Below are positions 33,760-44,967 of a stretch of DNA of 64,000 nt, piece by piece (the first letter of the stretch is position 1; each line of letters starts with the position of its first letter). Location: the NCBI GenBank assembly GCA_002102555.1, contig MCFL01000027.1, positions 248,001-312,000 on the forward strand, given 5' to 3'. The notes beneath the pieces were generated by a model. It saw only the letters and a program-made list of their open reading frames with translations. It was not told the origin of the DNA and ran no database searches. A program made the translations under genes and the position numbers. This stretch comes from Catenaria anguillulae PL171 (lineage: Eukaryota; Blastocladiomycota; Blastocladiomycetes; Blastocladiales; Catenariaceae).

Positions 33760-35455
33760 CTAAAATCGCTCCACAAACCCGTCACGATTCTTGACCAAAT
33801 CCACCAAATCATCCAACACCTGCACCTGCGTGCGATAATTCTCGAGATTCTTCTCCAACGTGGTCGACAACATGAAATGTTGGCCCAACAACTTCTTTGT
33901 CCTGCCGCTAATGTGCGGCGGATAATAATTGTCAATGCCAAAGCTGGTGTCAAACAAGCCCTGCAACGGCTGCCCGCCCGAATTAGCTCCGCCACCACTC
34001 GGGCGTCCGTCGTCGATGCCGTCGGGCTCGGCCTTGAGATCGACCGATCCCATCATGGACTCGCGCAGGGCAGGGTCGAGCGCATGGATGCGCACTGTGG
34101 CGGTGGCTGCGGTGGTGGGTCGGCCAGAGGCGGCAGCCGTGGCAGATGGAGACGCGGCAGATGTCGCGCGCGACGTGGATGAGGTGGGCGCGTTTCGTCG
34201 TGATTTCGATTGCAGTTGGTCCAAGTTGGAGACAATGACGGCAACAAACAGGCTATTTGGGGGGTGAATGATGTGAGCCATGGAACACTGGTGGGCGTTT
34301 TTGAACTTTGCAATGCAAGTAAATCCGTACTTGAGAAAGACAAAGGATTCCAGCACAATAAAGATGAAGAGAAACAGAAACATGTCTGGTGCCTTGATCC
34401 GATTGTCCATGTAGATGTCCGACCACTCGTCGAGCGTGAGCACGGAAAAGAGCCGAAAGAAGGTTGATCCGAGTGTGCCAAAGCGTTCCGGGTCGACACT
34501 GGCGTACATTGACCGGGCAATGACGGCAAAAATGTCTACACGTACACACACGCGAGCGAATCGATCAACAAAATGGACGTGATGGGAGCCCAGATAGGGT
34601 CAATACGGACATAGGACAAGCGCAGCCAGCGAAACAATCGACGACATGGCCGGAATCGATTGCAGTAGAGTCTGGACGAGTGTTTGGAGACTTCGGAGAA
34701 AGGAAATGGCTCGCAGAGCTCGAAGCGAGCGAACGGCTCGAAATGCTCGAAACACGCGCAGCAGCCGCAGAACGCGCGGATTGAAGCTGATGGCGGTGCC
34801 GAGGACGTATGGGAGCGCCCACGAGAAGATGGATGTAGCGACAATGATAAAGTCTGCGCGCAGGTGTGAGCGAGACGTGAGTCGCTAACCTCTACTTTCA
34901 AAGCGGCGAGGCGAGTGGAGGGCAGCACGGACCGAAGTTGTTCCATCCCGAACGAAAGTAGCCAAAGTGGTAGACATAGATCTTGGTGATTGTTTCCATG
35001 AGGTATATCCCCAGAAAGATTTGGTCAATCAGCGAGAGGTACCAACCTAAAGGCCAAAGTGGTGAATCAACTTGATATCATGATGTCGCAACCCGTTAGG
35101 TTTGAAACCCACCATAGTTTGCATTGAGATATGGAGTTGTTTGCACGGCAAGCAATATGGTGTTCAGGACGATAATTAATAGAATCGATGACGAAAACAG
35201 CCCATGCGACACGATTCGGTAGCATTGCTGCCGCATCCATGACGACTCGGCGAGGCCCAGGAGAAACACTGTCTGGTTGGCTGTTGAATCCGACGCAGAT
35301 CGTGATGACGCTATCCGTAAACTCGCAGAGACTGCATTGGAAGATCGTGTGGACAGAAATGATCCGCCGCTCGACTGACTACTGATACTCGCTACATCGT
35401 CATATGCTGACCGAGAATTGCTCACGCTACTACTGCTTCGGTCCAATGCCGACAT
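33760..35455 (-). CDS. CatSper-type voltage-gated calcium channel alpha subunit
   Basis: Five exons close in frame: 35455-35113, 35046-34933, 34853-34611, 34535-34331, 34252-33760, giving 465 residues, a single six-helix channel domain. Helices: S1 SSILLIIVLNTILLAV, S2 IDQIFLGIYLMETITKIYVY, S3 NNFDFIIVATSIFSWALPYV, S4 RVLRLLRVFRAFRAVRSLRA with Arg every third residue, S5 MSSIVSLAALVLYIFAVIA, S6 MFLFLFIFIVLESFVFLNLF. The pore has LTLDEWSDIYMDNR; T-x-D-x-W with a following YxD is the CatSper1 filter pattern (TLDDWS). The C-terminus has a coiled coil (LEKNLENYRTQVQVLDDLVD), also as in CatSper. It would conduct calcium into a flagellum or cell. The start is set at MSALDRSSSS; an upstream in-frame extension is judged untranslated. 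Confidence 0.85.
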
Positions 35456-36498
35456 GGCGGACGTGGGGTATGTAGGAAAAGCGTCGAGCAGTCGGTGATG
35501 GCAGGAGCAGTTCCAAAGTAAGAGAGAGGCTGCACAGATAACGCCAGCGAATAGCTTTGCACCGGTTTGGGAGAACCGGTTTTCGCAGGAGCGCGGCACT
35601 GCCAAAGGTTTGAGCGAAAGACGGGGTTGTAGCGGACGGTGTGTAGTATCAAGTGACGTGATTACTCGCCAGTCCATGGCCCACCAGCAATGAACCGCCT
35701 TCAAATCAGTGTTTTGGAAAGAAGGTGCTCGTAGATTTGTGATCAGATGCCTGTCAGGAAAAAGTTAGGATGCTTTGTGCTTTCAAAGTGGCATGTGACT
35801 TGCATGCGATCTCGACAATTGTTGCATTGAGTGACGGCCTCGGCAGTCCTTTACTTCGGGTACATTTGGCGGATCATTTTTATTCTCGGCTCTGTCGCGG
35901 ATGCAGGCCTGGTTGTGCAACATGGCATGGGAATGTCTAGACAAAACGGAAGGAGCTCAGGACGCGTCACAAAGAACTTCTTACAAAAAAGGTTACGAAG
36001 AAGTGCTTCAAGTCCCATGATGGTGAGGATCGAAAGGAAGCCCTATAAGTTTACGGTAATGGATATTGGCTCAACTAATAATGTATGTTTGCCCCCATTC
36101 ATCAGATGGCGACCATTCATACGACTGCATGGATTATTGGGGAAGGCTTCTCGAATGGACCGCATGACCAGCGGATGTGGCGTGTTGCATCGAGAACAGT
36201 ATTCGGGACGTATCGGGCGGTCAGGAGGGACTTCCCGATGGGCATGCAATCGTTCGAGACGCCAGCAAAGCCACGTTCGAGACGTTCTGTTGGGGACGAT
36301 TCACCCAACGATCGCCGCAAATGTGGTCACGCCGACCACGCCAGGGCCGGGTGCAAGTAAGTATGTATATTGCCTCGTGCTTTATCTCCGAGCACCACCC
36401 GCCGCTCGCTGGCCCTCTGCCAAGCTGCTCCCTCCTCTATCGCATCAAGTACAGCCACCCTCGTTTCCCTCAAACTCCCCCATTCTCTGCTTCTGACC
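35456..36498. other. Intergenic region, divergent promoters
   Basis: About 1 kb between the channel gene and the carbonic anhydrase gene, which are transcribed apart. A 221-codon frame beginning with GTG at 35831 has no family motif and is not called. Confidence 0.45.
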
Positions 36499-38102
36499 AT
36501 GCTTGCCAACCTCGTCCGGTATGTGTCCCTCGCCTGCCTTTCGGTCTGTCTCCCACTTGCCTCCCGAATCCCGACTGGAATCGGATCGAAAAATAGTCCA
36601 TCGCATCGCTGCTGTTATCTCCATCGCTCGAGCCCGACTTGCCCCGACCCATCCACCCCATTCTCTCTGCGATCCCCTTGTTCCGTCCTTTGATTCCCCC
36701 AATCATCACCTACTCAAATAAGTACCAGACACATCCCCCCGACCCGCCACCCACTCAGCATTGCCTCAATCGTTGACCCGAATCGACCCCAAGCTCTGTA
36801 ACCCATCCATGTATTTGCCAACCGTTCTCATGCGCACAGTCTCAGGGCTCGTCGACTAACACACGACACATTCTTTACGCGATCTTTTACAACATAGCCC
36901 AGCTCTTTTCCGCGCCAGCAACACCTCCAATCTGTTTGCCGCCACCTCTGCCCGTACATTCATGTCCAGTATGCCCAAGTCCAGCCCCAACAAGATCAAC
37001 ACGGCCGCCGCTGCCGCCGCGCCTTACGTTGCTGGCGCCAATGGCGCTGCCAAGGCCGCCTCGGCGAGCGCGACCCACCACGTCCACGATGCCAACTGCG
37101 GGTGTGGCCCGAGTGGCTCGGCCGCATACTCGACCCAGGCGTCCCCCAAGTCGGTGCGTCGTAGTTTACGCCCTCGTTCGTTGCTGCATAGCATACATTT
37201 CGCATGACTGACAGTCGGGCGGACGGGATCTTGTGTGCTGTGTACTTATAGCCCGTCAAACCAGCCGTGCCTGGGTCGTTTAACACGCTTCCCGAGCTTC
37301 TCAAGGCCAACAAGACTTGGGCTGCCAACATGGTGAAGCTCGATCCCAACTTTTTCGCCAACTTGGCCAACCAGCAGTCACCTCAATTGCTTTGGATCGG
37401 CTGGTATGCGCGCCACTCACAGTCTCTTTCCTCTCGATCGAACGGGTAAGCTGACTTTGGAATATTCTCTCACTGTGTTCTCAAGCTCTGACTCGCGTGT
37501 GCCAGCCAACCAAATCATCAACCTGGCGCCCGGCGAGGTCTTTGTCCATCGCAACGTATGCAAGACACAGTCACGGAATACTACCGACTGTCCATCCCAC
37601 ACACTTCTCACGCGATTTAACGCATTCCCACTTCACTTCACAGATTGCCAACGTCGTCAACCACGGCGACCTCAACGCCCTGTCTGTCCTTCAATACGCC
37701 GTCGATGTCCTCAAAGTCAAGCACGTGATTGTGACTGGCCACTATGGCTGCGGAGGAGTGGCGGCGTCCATGACCAACCAACAATTTGGCCTCATCGACA
37801 ACTGGCTGCGCACCATCAAGGACGTGTACCAAGCCAACGAGGCCAAGCTCGATGCTCTCAAGGACCCAAAGGCCAAGCTCGACTTGATGGTCGAGCTCAA
37901 TGTGGCCAACTCGGTCCGCAACGTGTGCGCAACCACCATTGTACAGAACGCATGGAAGCGCGGGCAAGAGTTGTCGGTCCACGGCTGGTGCTATCGGTTG
38001 GAAGACGGCGTCATTCGCGATTTGGACATTTGCATTTCGCAGCCTGAGCAAATTTCTAGGATTTACAACGTGATGTCGGGCAAGACGGTGGCCAATGCGT
38101 GA
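36499..38102 (+). CDS. Beta-class carbonic anhydrase, probably mitochondrial
   Basis: Five exons (36499-36518, 36898-37153, 37252-37403, 37486-37555, 37644-38102) give 318 residues. The tiny first exon (MLANLVR) splices across 379 bp to PALFRASNTSNLFAATSART, making a good import signal; without it translation would start at 36963 and stay cytosolic. The core contains LLWIGCSDSRVPANQI, GEVFVHRNIANVV, LKVKHVIVTGHYGCGGV and VHGWCYRLEDGVIRDLDI. Zinc ligands are Cys of GCSDSR, and His and Cys of GHYGCGG; the Asp-Arg dyad is in SDSR. It interconverts carbon dioxide and bicarbonate. A Gly/Ala/Ser stretch before the core is variable. Confidence 0.9.
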
Positions 38103-38463
38103 GTGGTGACGATTTCGATGTTGTGTGATGTAGATGTTGTTTTTCCAGTTTTTTTTTTCACCTTCCTTTCCTCTCTCGCAGGGGCTTGTGAGCTAGGGCT
38201 CGCAAGCTCTGACTTGTTTTTCTCGTTGGGCCAGTGCGTGCATGTGTAGTCTTCGTTGATGGATGGCCTCTTCTCTTTTCCTCGCTTGTGCAGCTGTTCC
38301 TCTTATTTGAATACAAACCTTTACTTGAACCAATTGATTGTTGGCTGACGACACATCAGTGTTCGAGACATCAAACGATTTATCAGGAACACTGGATACA
38401 CGATCAACCACAGCCTACCTTCAATGCCCTTACATACCGATCCAAACCCACTGCCATCCCCGA

Positions 38464-41400
38464 TCAATACCCACTCACAATGCACTTGAAATCCTGCACG
38501 AGCCCCTTGACCCCGACCTCAAATGCGGCCTTGTCAGCGACCTGCCCGCCGACCACCTCCCTCACCTGCACCTCCCATCTCGCCCTAACCTCCACATTTG
38601 TGCCCGCGGGCATGGCACCCACAAATGCTTCATACACGACCCTCAATGAGTCCTGAAACACGGCATCGGCCACACTGTCAAACGCCACCAACGCCTTCAA
38701 CAACCCGACAAACTCGTCTACCAACAACCCGAGCTCGTCCCTGACCAGGGCGCCAACCACCACGGAAATGGCCAGCGACCGATGCTCGGCAATCCACAAT
38801 TGCTTGTGAAACAAGCGCCACCGGTCATGCACCTGCGCCAGCGCGCCCACCGCCGCACGCACAAGTTCCACATCAGCCGATTGCATGGCCTCGAGCGGCA
38901 TGCGCACCAGGACATTGAGCGTGTTCACGTGCCGGATCTCGTCCGACGCGCTGAGAATGTTGCTCACAAAGAAGGTGCGCCAGTGGTCAATGAGCACGCG
39001 CGACGTGACCGACAGCAGTGACGCGGGTGGCGGTGGTGAGTGCGCTTGACAACTGGTGGCAAGCACGGCACCAAATCGAGCGAGATGCGGCTCAAAACAC
39101 TTTCCGTCTGCCACGACATGTTCCAGCAGCCGGTGCACGCCGGGGGTCACGGATGGGTAAGTTCCGCGCACAAGCGCCGGGTAGTTGAGCAGCGCGCCAG
39201 CAAGGCCCTGGGCAATGGGCGACCGGACAAATGTCGACACATACAGGGAAAAGAAGCGCGTGAGGTGGTTGATGCGTTCAGCCGCCGTTGCAGATGGCCC
39301 GCCGCTGCCAGTCGACACCGACACGAGCAGTTGGCTGAGTTCGAGAACAAGCGGATTGGTCCATTGAAGCTCGTCCAGGGCCAATGCGACAATCGATTTG
39401 GTAGTGTGCGCATCGGTCGACACGGACGCCACCACGGATGTGAGAATGGGCAAGGTGGCCGCTGGGCCTGCGGCCGATCCGACCGCCGCGAGCGCGTCGC
39501 GCAACTGGCCCGCGCGCACCTTGACCTCGTCCGAGCCGGCACGCACATTGGACCCGTCGACTGGGTACACGCAACAAGCGACAACGGCGCGAATGGCTGG
39601 ATCGACAATTGGGTAGGCTGGATCAGGAACCGACGAAACAATCGATTGAGCACACTGGACCACGTGTGGAGCGATCATGGGCATGGCCGCAGGTCGGACC
39701 GTAGTGCAAATGGACGCGAGCAGCCGCGCACACGCAATGGCGAGCGGCGAGAGCAAAATTGGGCCGCGTGACGATAAGACCGCGAGCAAAGATGTGGCGA
39801 GTTGTTGGACAATATGGGTCGAGTCCGTTGATGGAGGGACAGGCGACGGCGAAGGCGAGGTGGGTGTGGGCGAGGCCGATGCAGAACCTGACGTGTTGCT
39901 CCGTTCGTGGATGCGAACGGCTTCAAGCATTGCTTGCACAGCCAGTACGCATTCAAGCATGGCCCGCGCGGTGCCCGGGACATTGGCCACGGCATGCGGC
40001 GAAAGACTCGACATGAGCTCGGCGCACTTGCCAACGACCATGATGGGCACGCCTGCGAGTTCTGGGACGGCGTCGCACTTTGGCGCAAGGTGCGATACTG
40101 CGCGCAGGCTGACTGCGAATGCGATGACGACTTGATCGGAAAGCAACGACGTCTGCGGCGAGGATGGTGATACTTTGGCCGACCGATCCACAAAATCCAC
40201 ACACATGTTGAGTGTTGGGAAAACCTTTTCGAGCGTGCCCATTGGATCAATCTCGGCCGCAGCCTCGAGAAGAGCGAGCATCTGACCCAAGCGTGAACCC
40301 GCCAGTCCGGGATGTGAATCAATTTCCACATGTCCATCACCACTCACGACATCCACAAGAACACCCATCTCCTCCTCCTCCAAATCCTTGTATCCAATTT
40401 GGTCCAACCCCTGCGCAACGACCGCCACCACCTGCTGCACCAATGGCACATACTCTGCGCGATTGGGCATGGCTCCAACGGCCATCAACACTTCCAACAC
40501 TGCTCGCCTCGCCTCGCGGCCAGGTGCACCAGGGAAGTGCAGAGCCGCAAGTAGGGCATTTGCCAACTGTACAATCTGCGCCGGCGTCGACCGCAGTAAA
40601 TGCTGGGCGGCAATGGGCGCGCCGAGATCCCGAAGGGCCTTGCGGGCAAGCGCGCCAGCAAACTGCCCCGTGCCGCTTTGCGCAACAGGACTCCCGGGAT
40701 TGTCATCGTCATCGCCATCATCAATGGCATCGTCGTCACCCTCGGCATCATCGTCGGCGTCGGATCCGGCAGGTGTTGCTGGACATGCCAGTTGGTGTGT
40801 GGACATGATGTCGGTGAGCACCTGCAGCGAGGCGCCCAAAACTTGTGAAAATGTGGCCTGGTCGAGACGCGGGAGGACGAGTTGTGCGTGGAGCGTGTCG
40901 AGGACGGCAAATGGGATGGACTTGCCGTATGCTGGGTGTAAGGTTGTGCCGAGCGAGTGCAGCAGACCAAGGGTGGGTTTTTGGAGCTGGTGCGTAAGAA
41001 GTTGCAGTGTTTGCAAGCATATCCGAGCGGAGGCGCGGTCGAGGCAATGTGGGGTAAAGGGTCCCGACGATGACGTTGGGGATGCAGAGATGGGCGAAGG
41101 GTAGGCGTTGGCGCCAGCAGCAAAGCTGGTGGGTGAGAGTGGGGATCTCAGGGATTGCGAGGCGGTCGGTGGGGCAATGGTGAGCGTTGTGAGCGTTTGA
41201 GAAAGGAATGGTTCAAGCTGGATGGCGTATTGCGGCCATTGGGATTGAATCTCTGCACCGCGAGCCGTGAGAAGATATTTGCACGATTGCGCCGAGGACA
41301 ACGCTTGAGATGTGGTCAGAATGAGGTTGAGTGCAAGGCGCAGCCGGGTTGTGTTGGGTGGCGGCGACGGGCTATTTTGAACCGACTGGACAGCGACATT

Positions 41401-41799
41401 GATAGGGTCGCAGATAGTGGGCCAGGTGAAGAGGGCCACATCGGCCAGAAGCTGAATCACTTTTTGTGAGATGTATGTCGGCGATGTGGCAAGTGCAGGG
41501 CCGTGAAAACATCCCATCAGTGTCTGTGTGATGGCGCTGTGCAAGTGGGATGGGAGGCGGGCCCACTGGCGAATGAAATCTTGGACGAGGCCCAAGCACA
41601 CAAAGATGAGCTGTGGGTGAATGTCGGCCGGGGGAGAAGATGGATCTGGACACAGGGCAGGCGAGATCACTTGGTCAAAGATGATGGCGAGAGAATCTGG
41701 CTTTGAGCGCAAGGCGTTAACCTCGTGCTCGAGCTGTGACCGGGCATTTTGGTCGCCGGACGAGTAGAATTGCGTGACGAGGCGGTGCAGTCGCTCCAT
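38464..41799 (-). CDS. Exportin-6-like karyopherin beta
   Basis: Single-exon gene of 1111 residues, typical length for an importin-beta family receptor and built of helical repeats. The N-terminal region matches the exportin layout: LIFVCLGLVQDFIRQWARLP, YISQKVIQLLADVALFTWPT (the WP that marks the second HEAT repeats). The C-terminus fits exportin-6: VLIDHWRTFFVSNILSA, QVHDRWRLFHKQLWIAEHRS, LLVDEFVGLLKALVAFDSV and a closing KGLVQDFKCI. An acidic loop (DADDDAEGDDDAIDDGDDDD) occurs near residue 355, possibly a Ran contact. Exportin-6 carries actin-profilin out of the nucleus. A GTGAGT near the stop could be a donor, so the last residues are not certain. Confidence 0.6.
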   Translation of the reverse strand: MERLHRLVTQFYSSGDQNARSQLEHEVNALRSKPDSLAIIFDQVISPALCPDPSSPPADIHPQLIFVCLGLVQDFIRQWARLPSHLHSAITQTLMGCFHGPALATSPTYISQKVIQLLADVALFTWPTICDPINVAVQSVQNSPSPPPNTTRLRLALNLILTTSQALSSAQSCKYLLTARGAEIQSQWPQYAIQLEPFLSQTLTTLTIAPPTASQSLRSPLSPTSFAAGANAYPSPISASPTSSSGPFTPHCLDRASARICLQTLQLLTHQLQKPTLGLLHSLGTTLHPAYGKSIPFAVLDTLHAQLVLPRLDQATFSQVLGASLQVLTDIMSTHQLACPATPAGSDADDDAEGDDDAIDDGDDDDNPGSPVAQSGTGQFAGALARKALRDLGAPIAAQHLLRSTPAQIVQLANALLAALHFPGAPGREARRAVLEVLMAVGAMPNRAEYVPLVQQVVAVVAQGLDQIGYKDLEEEEMGVLVDVVSGDGHVEIDSHPGLAGSRLGQMLALLEAAAEIDPMGTLEKVFPTLNMCVDFVDRSAKVSPSSPQTSLLSDQVVIAFAVSLRAVSHLAPKCDAVPELAGVPIMVVGKCAELMSSLSPHAVANVPGTARAMLECVLAVQAMLEAVRIHERSNTSGSASASPTPTSPSPSPVPPSTDSTHIVQQLATSLLAVLSSRGPILLSPLAIACARLLASICTTVRPAAMPMIAPHVVQCAQSIVSSVPDPAYPIVDPAIRAVVACCVYPVDGSNVRAGSDEVKVRAGQLRDALAAVGSAAGPAATLPILTSVVASVSTDAHTTKSIVALALDELQWTNPLVLELSQLLVSVSTGSGGPSATAAERINHLTRFFSLYVSTFVRSPIAQGLAGALLNYPALVRGTYPSVTPGVHRLLEHVVADGKCFEPHLARFGAVLATSCQAHSPPPPASLLSVTSRVLIDHWRTFFVSNILSASDEIRHVNTLNVLVRMPLEAMQSADVELVRAAVGALAQVHDRWRLFHKQLWIAEHRSLAISVVVGALVRDELGLLVDEFVGLLKALVAFDSVADAVFQDSLRVVYEAFVGAMPAGTNVEVRARWEVQVREVVGGQVADKAAFEVGVKGLVQDFKCIVSGY

Positions 41800-42331
41800 T
41801 CGGAGGGGGTTCGTGAAAGTGAGAGTGAAAGTGCGAGTGAGAGTGAGTGTAACTCGAAACTACGAATGGATGAGCGGGTTGGATCTGGGAATGATCGAGT
41901 CCACGAGTAGGTCATGGACTTAGAGGTTGTGGCCACTGCCGCCAAAATCAAAATCAGGAGCAAAACGGCGGAGTCGTAAGCGATCAAGAGTCGATCAAGT
42001 CAAAGTGATTGCATTTAGTCAAGTGAATCCCGTTCCAGTTGCAGTCAGTCCATGGCCGATGCACTCTGTATGTATGTGTACTTCATTATGCACTGAAATG
42101 AAATGCAACCACTTTGAAGTTTGAACCGTGACATCGGTGGCGGCGAACTCAGAGCGAGCCGCGAACATTATTCGGGTGATCACAATCCAATTCAAGTTTT
42201 TCCGGGCGCTGATCATTTTTCCTGGACCGACGCCTCCGCCACTTTTGGCCGTTCGGTTCCCCAACAACAACGTTTGCTCTCTGTGCACTTGCATTGGTTT
42301 GGTTCGCATCATCCTTCGGCAAACGTTTACC
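41800..42331. other. Intergenic region, divergent promoters
   Basis: Between the exportin and epimerase starts. A simple GAGAGTGAAAGT-type purine tract lies at about 41815-41850. Nothing else is supported. Confidence 0.45.
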
Positions 42332-43335
42332 ATGTCGGTCACTCAGGCTCCGAGTCTGCCACTAGCGCTGTCTCCGTCTCGCTCCACTTCTCCCATTCGC
42401 GAAGAGGAACCGTCCAATGCAAATCTGCCCGGCAAGGCCGTGACCACCACCACCAACAGTACCAGCACCGTGTCCAAACTTCGCCGTCGCGCATCCTTCC
42501 TGCTTCCGCTCTTGACTTCGCCGTCGATTCTCTCTTCGACCCCACGCTCCAATAGTACCAGTGCTGTCAACAGCCCAATCAACACAAGCCCGCCTCTAAG
42601 CCCAGGCTCTTCGTCTCTCTCTGCACTGCCCTCGGCACTCGCCAGTCAAGACAAACACCAACAACAGCTCACCCGCCGCGCCTCCATGTCCCAAATGTTG
42701 TCTCGCAACCTCAAGTCGATTGTTTCGGCCGCTGCGCCCCAGGCCCGTGCCATGACCCAAGTCGTCCGCCGCGTACGCTGCCAGCCTTGATTCTCGCATG
42801 ATCCAATCCGCACGATGGTTAACTGTGCTCGTGCGTGTAGCTGTCCATGTCCCGCACCGTGTCACAATCGTCGCCCTCCTCACCAACCTCGACCTCGTCG
42901 GAACTTCCCCCCAAATCTCACCCGGTCTGGCGCCTCGGTGCCCTCAACCACGTGGCCATTGCCGTCCCCGACCTCGCCAAGGCCACCGCCTTTTACCGTG
43001 ACATTTTGCGCGCCACGTCCGTGTCCGAGGCCGTGGCCTTGCCCGAGCACGGCGTGTACACTGTCTTCATCAACCTCGGCAACACCAAAATCGAGCTCCT
43101 CCACCCATACGGGGAAAAGTCGCCCATCCAAAAGTTTTTGGAAAAGAACAAGGACGGCGGCATTCATCACGTGTGCATCGAGGTTGACAACATTGACAAT
43201 GCCCTGGCCGACATCACGGCAAAGGGCATTCGCAGTTTGGACAAGAAGCCAAAGATTGGTGCCCACGGTAAGCCCGTCTTCTTTTGCCACCCAAAGGATT
43301 GCGGCGGTGTTCTCGTCGAATTTGAGCAAAAGTAA
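42332..43335 (+). CDS. Methylmalonyl-CoA epimerase, mitochondrial
   Basis: Exons 42332-42772 and 42841-43335 join in phase 0. The second exon encodes a complete glyoxalase-fold epimerase: LGALNHVAIAVPDLAKATAF, LPEHGVYTVFINLGNTKIEL, EKNKDGGIHHVCIEVDNIDN and GVLVEFEQK, with metal ligands His (LNHVAI), Gln/Glu (KIELL), His (HHVCIE) and Glu (VEFE). It interconverts the epimers of methylmalonyl-CoA before the cobalamin-dependent mutase. The stretch MSQMLSRNLKSIVSAAAPQA just before the junction looks like an import signal, so translation may begin at 42686 or 42695; the upstream Ser/Pro-rich part would then be untranslated. Confidence 0.88.
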
Positions 43336-43709
43336 ACAAGTCTTTATGTCTTTCGCAAGCCATGTTGTCTGGGCCGATGGGATGAGTTTGACAATGTGAG
43401 GTGAACCCGTCGTGGTTGTGTCTTGGTCCGCCGCTTGCCCCCCTTTCTTGGACCATTCTTTCATTTTTTTTTTCCTTTTGTGTGCTGCTCTCACTGTCTT
43501 CTCCCCATTTTTGCAATACATTTGCAGTCCTCCACCCTCCTTCAACCCCCTCGCCTCAACATGGTCCCCGCTCCATCACAGGCTGGCCGATCTTGCTCCA
43601 GCGACCAACCGGCCCTCTGACCGTCCCCCCTTGTGAACCAAGTGCTTTGTTGTCACCTTGGAGGATCAAGGACTGCGCTTGATAAAGCATGGCGGAAGTG
43701 ACCATTCAA
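43336..43709. other. Intergenic region
   Basis: No gene is supported. A T-rich tract (43462-43477) follows the epimerase gene. Confidence 0.45.
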
Positions 43710-43781
43710 GCCGGCTTGGCTCAGTGGCAGAGCGTCGCTCTCGTAAAGCGAAGGTCGGGTGTTCGATCCTCCCAGCCGGCA
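43710..43781 (+). tRNA. tRNA-Thr, anticodon CGT, no intron
   Basis: A 72-nt cloverleaf: acceptor GCCGGCT pairs with AGCCGGC, discriminator A; D arm GCTC-AGTGGCA-GAGC; anticodon arm TCGCT-CTCGTAA-AGCGA with CGT in the loop; T arm GGGTG-TTCGATC-CTCCC with one U-U mismatch. A and B boxes (TGGCTCAGTGG, GTTCGATCC) are present. T runs about 12 nt downstream (43793 on) fit a polymerase III terminator. Confidence 0.93.
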
Positions 43782-44666
43782 ATTTGACTCATTTTTGCTC
43801 AAACTTTCCATAGTGGCATTATTGTCCAAGTCCAGGGCTACATCTTGAACTAGGCTTGATACAATTTGGAGTGCATTTGTGTGCGTTGTAGCCGTTTTCC
43901 TGTGCATCGTGGTCACGCCAGTACCGCGTGTTGCTGTCATAACGTGGATCGGCTGACTGTGGGGATTGTGGGTGGAAACGCCGGACATGATCGGCAGGTG
44001 GTTGGCGGAGCCTTGCTACCTTCTTTGGCCGTAACCGCTTGTCCTTGTCAAGACGACGGACTTATCAAAGTTATATCCACCAGCCTGATTTAGTATCCAC
44101 CGAACTTTCTTCCGCCTGGCTTCTCAATCGACCAGTGTCATTTCCCTGAACGAGCTGAGCTGTGTGTGGGAGCTTGAGCATCGCTTGGCTGGCTTGCTTA
44201 CAGTGGTTGGACAGCCACATTGGTCTGCATGTGAGCTGCAGTATGAGCTTACCACCGGCGAGTGCAAGTGCACGTGTGAAGACCCAAGCTAGGCTGTCTC
44301 GATGCTGGAGGCTGCGCAGAGGTCTCACTCCACCTGGTCTCACTTTCCAAGTGCGAGCTGATCGTTTCTCCAAGCTCACGCTCAAATTCGAACGCGAATG
44401 TCTCACTTGAATACATATGTCCATGCTGGAGATTGACCTATCGATTCAGCGCTGACTGACTCTGCTCGTCGGGAATCGGTCATTCCACCGTGGGCTTCCT
44501 TGATGCACCCAGATGACATTGAGCCAGTCACAGCTCAATATACCCATCACCCTCCACTCGCCCACCCGCCTCTCCTGACCAAAGGCACCCATGCACGATC
44601 CGCTCTTACGAAGCCACAGAAAGACGAAGCCAACACCAACTACACTGCTTACTTGACCTTCGCAAC
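43782..44666. other. Intergenic region
   Basis: About 0.9 kb with no supported gene. The frames here are short and without motifs. Confidence 0.45.
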
Positions 44667-44967
44667 ATGTCTTTCCAACAGCAGAACCTCCAGCAACCTG
44701 GCGACAAGGCCACCTACGCGCCCATTGGCACCGCGACGGATTCGTCGCGGGTATGCACATGTGCCGCCTCTCTCCGAGTCCACGACAGCCGCCGACTCAC
44801 TATTCCGGCTCATACGTACATAGCTCACCACGGGCACCGTCAGCGACGTCATTACCGAGCCCACGTTTGTCGGCACCGCGACGGCCAAGGCTTCCGAGGA
44901 TGATCCGTGTCTCGTCATTCAAAATGACAACACGGGCAAGGTTATGCACTTGCGCTCGATTCGTTGA
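44667..44967 (+). CDS. HVA1-family (DUF2945) small Tudor-like protein
   Basis: Exons 44667-44750 and 44824-44967 give 75 residues. PGDKATYAPIG ... LTTGTVSDVITEPTFVG ... ASEDDPCLVIQNDNTGK, then VMHLRSI, fits the hypervirulence-associated Tudor domain: a GDKV-type opening, a G-x-V turn and the ASEDDP-x-x-x-V-x-x-D-x-T-G-K core. The function of the family is unknown. An in-frame-looking tail (ETAYKPQNTVDK) lies after a CAG acceptor at about 45044, but no donor joins it in frame, so I end the gene at 44967. Confidence 0.68.

Noticed and set aside
35831-36496. 221-codon frame starting with GTG
   Set aside because: No ATG in a sensible position and no recognisable domain; it overlaps the promoter region of the carbonic anhydrase gene.
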